Part shown: piece after piece, positions 5,383 to 8,053 of the stretch | Numbering within the stretch: position 1 is the stretch's first letter | Layout: each line of letters opens with the position of its first letter | DNA from: Candidatus Nitrosopumilus sp. | GTDB taxonomy: Archaea; Thermoproteota; Nitrososphaeria; Nitrososphaerales; Nitrosopumilaceae | Length of the DNA stretch: 8,053 nucleotides | Direction of reading: 5' to 3' | Assembly: GCA_013002265.1 (NCBI GenBank) | Contig: JABDKK010000219.1 | Coordinates: 1-8,053, forward strand | Program-made: the position numbers and the translations under genes | Notes under the pieces: generated by a model | What the model was told of the DNA's origin: nothing | The model's database searches: none | Seen by the model: only the letters and a program-made list of their open reading frames with translations

Positions 5383-5933
5383 TCTGCATTGAAATACTTG
5401 TCATATTTTTCTCTATTTTCCTCATCTGATAAGACTTCATAAGCCTTGTTGATTTCGGCCATCTTTTCTTCAGAATCTTTTTTAGTCCTATCTGGATGGG
5501 TTTTCTTTGCCAGTTCTCTGAATTTGGTCTTTATCTCTTCAGGCGATGCATCGATGCTTACCCCCAAAATTTTGTAGTAATTTGGAAGACTATTGTTAAT
5601 TGAGGCCTCGCGGAATTCTTTGTCCTCGATTGTGTTTTTTCTTTTTCCCAATTCCTCATAATCGTCCCCCCAGTCCGAATGATATTTTTCATATGTCTTG
5701 TCTTTTTTTGATTCCAACTCGTTTTTGTCATATGATGTTTTTTTCCTTAATATGATGTCTCTAGCTAGAAATAAAAAAACTGCAATTATTGCAATGGCAA
5801 AGCCGGAAAATAGAATTATCTTTTCCTCGTCTGTGACCTCTAACTCCATATCCAAATTATTTGTCTGAGCATATCCAAGTTGGGAAGATCCCAAAATAAT
5901 AATTACAGATAAAAATATGCTGATGAAATTCAT
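5379..5933 (-). CDS. Membrane-anchored J-domain (DnaJ-like) protein, 184 aa
   Basis: The protein has an N-terminal signal-like hydrophobic segment (residues 3-19, likely cleavage after YAQ near 23), a short outside segment, one transmembrane helix (about 39-57), a basic stop-transfer ILRKK, a charged linker (66-116) and a C-terminal J domain (about 118-180). The J domain has YYKILGVSIDASPEEIKTKF, the invariant HPD at 146-148, and AYEVLSDEENREKYDKY. The basic residues after the helix place the J domain in the cytosol. HPD-containing J domains stimulate Hsp70 (DnaK) ATPase, so this protein could recruit DnaK to the membrane; it lacks the Gly/Phe, zinc-finger and client-binding regions of true DnaJ. 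It starts at ATG 5933, 9 nt after the Lrp/AsnC gene, indicating co-transcription. The stop is shared with the convergent gene. Confidence 0.88.
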   Translation of the reverse strand: MNFISIFLSVIIILGSSQLGYAQTNNLDMELEVTDEEKIILFSGFAIAIIAVFLFLARDIILRKKTSYDKNELESKKDKTYEKYHSDWGDDYEELGKRKNTIEDKEFREASINNSLPNYYKILGVSIDASPEEIKTKFRELAKKTHPDRTKKDSEEKMAEINKAYEVLSDEENREKYDKYFNAD

Positions 5934-5942
5934 AATAGCTAC

Positions 5943-6386
5943 TTAGGTCAGTCGGAAATCTTCTTTTGCTGTGTTTAGTACCACATGTGTGATTGTGTTC
6001 TCTACATTTGGTATTGCAGCTAGACTCTTGACAAAACTGCTTAGCTCATTGCGCTCTTTGAATTTGGCTATGATGATTGTGTCTGTGGAACCCGTAATGT
6101 CATACACCCCACATACGTTTTCAAACTTTGAAACTTCATCCTCAATGTCTAAAATTTTGTCATTTTTTGCCATTATCTCAATTATTGCAGTCAGTGTATA
6201 CCCCAATTTTTCATGATCAATTATTGCAGTATATCCTCGAATGATCTTTTCTTTTTCTAATTTTTTAATTCTGGATAATACCGTTACAGTCGACATTCCT
6301 AACTTCAATGCCATCTGTCTTGCAGAAAGCCTTGCGTCAACCATTAAATTTTTGAGTATTCTTTCATCTGTTTTATCTAAATTCAT
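5943..6386 (-). CDS. Lrp/AsnC-family transcriptional regulator, 147 aa
   Basis: Residues 3-50 form the typical AsnC winged helix-turn-helix: LDKTDERILKNLMVDARLS, then ARQMALKLGMSTVTVLSRIK as the recognition unit, then KIIRGYTAIID as the wing. Residues about 64-140 are the RAM/AsnC ligand-sensing domain with TAIIEIMAK and GSTDTIIIAKF. The length is standard. Such proteins form dimers to octamers that bind promoter DNA and respond to amino acids or other small molecules; the effector here is unknown. A strong TATA box lies 26 nt before ATG 6386, giving a leaderless mRNA. It is the first gene of a two-gene operon with the membrane J-domain protein and is divergent from the TPR genes across 121 bp, a position typical of autoregulation and control of the divergent neighbour. 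Confidence 0.92.
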   Translation of the reverse strand: MNLDKTDERILKNLMVDARLSARQMALKLGMSTVTVLSRIKKLEKEKIIRGYTAIIDHEKLGYTLTAIIEIMAKNDKILDIEDEVSKFENVCGVYDITGSTDTIIIAKFKERNELSSFVKSLAAIPNVENTITHVVLNTAKEDFRLT

Positions 6387-6404
6387 AGAATGATTAAGTT
6401 GAAA

Positions 6405-6419
6405 AATTTATTTAAATTT
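6405..6419 (-). promoter_or_regulatory. TATA box of the Lrp/J-protein operon
   Basis: The minus strand contains AAATTTAAATAAATT centred about 26 nt before the ATG at 6386: a strong, nearly symmetric TATA region consistent with a leaderless mRNA. Confidence 0.6.
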
Positions 6420-6477
6420 ATGCTGAATGGTTGAATGTTTGTTTAATTTTGACTTATTATTTATGGCGTCGTTTCAG

Positions 6478-6485
6478 ATTTAATA
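6478..6485 (+). promoter_or_regulatory. TATA box for the first TPR gene
   Basis: ATTTAATA is centred 26-27 nt before the GTG at 6508. The spacing supports the GTG as the start of a leaderless mRNA; no Shine-Dalgarno sequence precedes it. Confidence 0.55.
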
Positions 6486-6507
6486 GAAATGACTCTGAGT
6501 ATATTTT

Positions 6508-6735
6508 GTGGATGAAATAAAACAGCTAGTCTCAAAGGGAAAGAAATCATTAGATGATGGGGATTTTGATGCCGCACTTGGCTTTTTTGAGCAGGCATTG
6601 CTATTAAATCAAGACGATCCTGACTTGTGGAATCACAAGGGAGTGGCTTTGCGCAGTTTGGGCAGATATGGGGAATCCATGGAGTGTTTTAACAAATCCC
6701 TTGAAATTGATCCACGAGACAAACATGCGTCCTGA
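6508..6735 (+). CDS. Short TPR-repeat protein, 75 aa
   Basis: Starting with GTG, the protein contains two tetratricopeptide repeats: LVSKGKKSLDDGDFDAALGF (first helix pair, about residues 7-38) and LWNHKGVALRSLGRYGESME to about residue 72. The TPR signature positions (G/A-x-x-x-x, G-x-F/Y-x-x-A/S, and P at the end of helix B: NQDDPD, IDPRD) are present. TPRs form superhelical protein-binding surfaces, and two repeats are the practical minimum, so this may work as a small adaptor or self-associate. It stops at TGA 6733-6735, directly followed by T5. No extension of the repeat pattern is seen past the stop. The following gene is a related, longer TPR protein with its own promoter, suggesting tandem duplication. 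Confidence 0.8.
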   Translation: MDEIKQLVSKGKKSLDDGDFDAALGFFEQALLLNQDDPDLWNHKGVALRSLGRYGESMECFNKSLEIDPRDKHAS

Positions 6736-6740
6736 TTTTT
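6736..6740 (+). terminator. Oligo-T tract after first TPR gene
   Basis: Five T residues follow the TGA stop immediately. Together with a new TATA box before the next gene, this suggests that the two TPR genes are separate transcripts; the signal is weak on its own. Confidence 0.3.
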
Positions 6741-6759
6741 CATTAACAATTAGTCAATC

Positions 6760-6768
6760 TATATTATT
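6760..6768 (+). promoter_or_regulatory. TATA box for the second TPR gene
   Basis: TATATTATT is centred 26 nt before the TTG at 6790, giving a leaderless transcript and supporting the TTG over the internal ATG at 6811. Confidence 0.55.
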
Positions 6769-6789
6769 AACAAAATATTATCTGATGCA

Positions 6790-7287
6790 TTGGATAAAAC
6801 CGTAGATGCGATGCTTGGACAGGCCTATGAATGTGCCGAGGATGGAAACTTTGACGAGGCCCTTAGATTGTATGATTTGGCACTCAAAGGAGAACCTCAA
6901 AATGCCAGTGCCCTTATTGACAAGGGCGCTACCTTGCAAAACATGGGAAGAATCAGACTTGCAATTAGATCCTTTGATAAGGCATTAGCGATATCTCCAA
7001 ACAATATTGATGCATTACTAAACAAGGGTGCTGCCCTTCACTCTGAACAAAAGTATCGCGACGCAATTGACTGTTATGATGCTGCATTAAAAATTGATCA
7101 AAAATGTGCAATGGCTCTGGCCTACAAGGGACTGTCCTTAGGTGAAATAGGTCAACTTGATGATGCAATCAAACATTTCAAAAAAGCGCTATCTATTGAC
7201 AAGGATTATGATCTTGCAAGTATCTCCAAAGAAATTGCCCAGGAACTATTGAAATCAATCAAACAAAAAAAATCTAAAACACAGTAA
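6790..7287 (+). CDS. TPR-repeat protein, 165 aa
   Basis: The protein is almost entirely four tandem TPR units: about residues 8-41 (YECAEDGNFDEALRLYDLAL), 42-75 (IDKGATLQNMGRIRLAIRSF), 76-109 (LNKGAALHSEQKYRDAIDCY) and 110-143 (AYKGLSLGEIGQLDDAIKHF). A lysine-rich tail (KQKKSKTQ) follows. The repeats have the usual consensus (K-G-x-x-L, G-x-x-x-x-A-I/L, and a P or D after helix B). The family provides protein-protein docking; the partner is unknown. The TTG start is chosen because a TATA box lies 26 nt upstream; the first ATG is at 6811. The tail's codons overlap the end of the convergent C2H2 gene by 14 bp. The repeats resemble those of the neighbouring 75-aa protein. Confidence 0.85.
   Translation: MDKTVDAMLGQAYECAEDGNFDEALRLYDLALKGEPQNASALIDKGATLQNMGRIRLAIRSFDKALAISPNNIDALLNKGAALHSEQKYRDAIDCYDAALKIDQKCAMALAYKGLSLGEIGQLDDAIKHFKKALSIDKDYDLASISKEIAQELLKSIKQKKSKTQ
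7265..7272 (-). terminator. T8 tract terminating the C2H2 zinc-finger gene
   Basis: On the minus strand eight T residues begin one base past the stop of the zinc-finger gene. The same bases encode the Lys-rich tail of the TPR protein on the other strand, so the terminator is embedded in that coding sequence. Confidence 0.5.
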
Positions 7288-7447
7288 CATCGCCAGGGGC
7301 CGGCTCTCGTTTGGTTTGTTTTTCATTTTTATCAAAATAATCTTTATGGGATGCATTTTGATGAATTCTTAACTTTTCAATATCTTCAAAGCCTTCGTGA
7401 CACAAGTAGCATTTTGGTTTGTTCTCATCAACTAGTGGCAAAACCAT
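7274..7447 (-). CDS. Single C2H2 zinc-finger protein, 57 aa
   Basis: The minus strand encodes a 57-residue protein with a canonical classical finger: Cys13-x2-Cys16-x3-Phe20-x5-Leu26-x2-His29-x4-His34 (CYLCHEGFEDIEKLRIHQ then NASH). All four ligands and both core hydrophobic residues have the spacing of the eukaryotic-type C2H2 family. The rest is a short N-terminus (MVLPLVDENKPK) and a charged tail (KNEKQTKREPAPGD). Single C2H2 fingers occur in archaea as small DNA- or protein-binding factors. One finger alone gives weak DNA specificity, so a protein-interaction role or dimerisation is possible. Its 3' end overlaps the TPR gene by 14 bp, a T8 tract follows its stop, and its start is 56 bp from the divergent radical-SAM gene, with a weak TATA-like GAATAAG about 28 nt upstream. 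Confidence 0.75.
   Translation of the reverse strand: MVLPLVDENKPKCYLCHEGFEDIEKLRIHQNASHKDYFDKNEKQTKREPAPGDVTVF
7311..7328 (+). terminator. T-rich tract downstream of the second TPR gene
   Basis: A GC-rich patch (7292-7304, GCCAGGGGCCGGC, able to form a short GCC/GGC stem) is followed by T-rich sequence containing T5 runs, 24-40 nt past the TPR stop. This is a plausible terminator, located inside the opposing zinc-finger coding sequence. Confidence 0.3.
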
Positions 7448-7474
7448 GAATTACCATATACGTACGGGACTACT

Positions 7475-7498
7475 TATTCCTTGATAATAGAAGGAATA
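7475..7498. promoter_or_regulatory. 8-bp inverted repeat in the divergent promoter region
   Basis: TATTCCTT (7475-7482) and AAGGAATA (7491-7498) are perfect inverted arms around an 8-base spacer. The element lies between the divergent zinc-finger and radical-SAM genes. Its left arm sits about 28 nt from both start codons, where TATA boxes would be expected, so it could be an operator, or a weak shared promoter core. Confidence 0.45.
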
Positions 7499-7502
7499 TA
7501 TC

Positions 7503-8053
7503 ATGATGGGAGTCATATCCAATATGCTGGAACAACTAGTCGGGGATTCACAAGCTTTAGATCGAGCTATGGCCGGTGAAGAGTTATCCTATAAAGATGG
7601 CTTGGAGTTGATGAGTTATGACAATCTTCATTTGCTGGGCGCAGTTGCAGATGATTCTCGAAGAAAACTAGTTGGAGATACGGTTACTTTTGCTGCCTCT
7701 TATTACATGAATTACACAAATGTCTGTGCTGCAAGTTGCCAAATGTGTGCATTTTACAGAAAAGAAGGTGCTGATGATGCATACACCTTAACCCCGCAAG
7801 AGATTGAAGGACGGGTTGCAATTGCAAAACAAATGGGTGCAACCGAAGTTCACATTGTTGGGGGGTTTCACCCAAAGCTCCCGTTAGAATACTATGAGGA
7901 CATGATGAGAACCATCAAAAAAAGTCATCCTAAATTAAACATCAAAGCTCTGACTGCAGCTGAAATCTTTTATCTGTCCAAACTAACAAAAAATTCTACC
8001 AAAGAGATCCTTTCTAGATTAAAGGACGCAGGACTGGATTCAATGCCTGGAGG
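7503..8053 (+). CDS. Radical-SAM enzyme, CofH/MqnC/MqnE family, most like aminofutalosine synthase MqnE (3' partial)
   Basis: The open frame runs from ATG 7503 to the window end (183 complete codons, about half of a typical 370-390-aa enzyme). NYTNVCAASCQMCAFYRKEG holds the radical-SAM Cys-x3-Cys-x2-Cys motif (Cys75, Cys79, Cys82) binding the [4Fe-4S] cluster. It continues with GATEVHIVGGFHPKLPLEYY (112-131), KALTAAEI and AGLDSMPGG at the end. HIVGG-x-HP-x-LP and GLDS-x-PGG are typical of MqnE and, in part, MqnC; CofH normally reads PGTAAE here. MqnE joins a radical adenosyl group to 3-[(1-carboxyvinyl)oxy]benzoate in the futalosine route to menaquinone, which fits reports of menaquinones in thaumarchaea, but the second half is missing, so CofH-like FO synthesis cannot be excluded. 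A second Met codon follows at once; the ATG lies just after the inverted repeat. Confidence 0.8.
   Translation, partial: MMGVISNMLEQLVGDSQALDRAMAGEELSYKDGLELMSYDNLHLLGAVADDSRRKLVGDTVTFAASYYMNYTNVCAASCQMCAFYRKEGADDAYTLTPQEIEGRVAIAKQMGATEVHIVGGFHPKLPLEYYEDMMRTIKKSHPKLNIKALTAAEIFYLSKLTKNSTKEILSRLKDAGLDSMPG

Noticed and set aside
5971..6216. Plus-strand frame of 81 codons opposite the Lrp gene
   Set aside because: The minus strand encodes a complete Lrp/AsnC protein; this is a shadow.
6965..7168. Minus-strand frame of 67 codons opposite the TPR gene
   Set aside because: Repeated TPR codons on the plus strand produce an open antisense frame; its composition (many H, Q, P) is not protein-like for this genome.
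7684..7875. Minus-strand frame of 63 codons opposite the radical-SAM gene
   Set aside because: Shadow of the conserved radical-SAM coding sequence; the Cys-rich look comes from antisense codons.

Overview
The window most likely comes from an ammonia-oxidising marine-type archaeon (Nitrososphaerota/Thaumarchaeota, Nitrosopumilus-like). The evidence is the low GC content, dense short genes, TATA-type promoters placed about 26 nt before start codons (leaderless transcription), non-ATG starts, an archaeal Lrp/AsnC regulator, many zinc-binding microproteins, and secreted proteins of a style common in this phylum. The assignment is by pattern recognition; there is no rRNA or other phylogenetic marker in the window.

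Layout. Bases 1-720 hold a 55-aa zinc-ribbon protein (+), a 36-aa single-pass membrane microprotein (-) behind a promoter with a duplicated 13-bp element, and a 33-codon fragment (+) that looks like the N-terminus of an arginase/agmatinase-family enzyme cut short by a stop. After a 246-bp AT-rich gap come a conserved-looking acidic 83-aa protein (+), converging on a 47-aa DUF5679-type zinc ribbon (-). Bases 1576-4876 are a minus-strand block: a small secreted beta-rich protein with its own promoter, and a two-gene operon in which an HD-domain protein with a probable C-terminal GNAT-like domain is followed 9 nt later by a GlcD/D-2-hydroxyacid dehydrogenase-type FAD oxidase.

Bases 4981-5382 (+) encode an unrecognised soluble protein that converges on, and shares a CTAG stop overlap with, a membrane-anchored J-domain protein (-). 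That protein is the second gene of an operon led by an Lrp/AsnC regulator. Divergent from the regulator are two consecutive TPR proteins (+), each with its own TATA box and a GTG or TTG start. A 57-aa C2H2 zinc-finger protein (-) overlaps the 3' end of the second TPR gene. It is divergent from the last gene, a radical-SAM enzyme of the CofH/MqnC/MqnE family, most like aminofutalosine synthase MqnE, which runs off the window end.

No CRISPR array, insertion sequence, tRNA or rRNA was seen. I do not see a clear new multi-gene system. The best candidates for unusual biology are the HD+GNAT-like fusion coupled to an FAD oxidase, the membrane J-protein co-transcribed with an Lrp regulator, the canonical C2H2 finger sharing a symmetric promoter region with the MqnE-like gene, and the set of microproteins.
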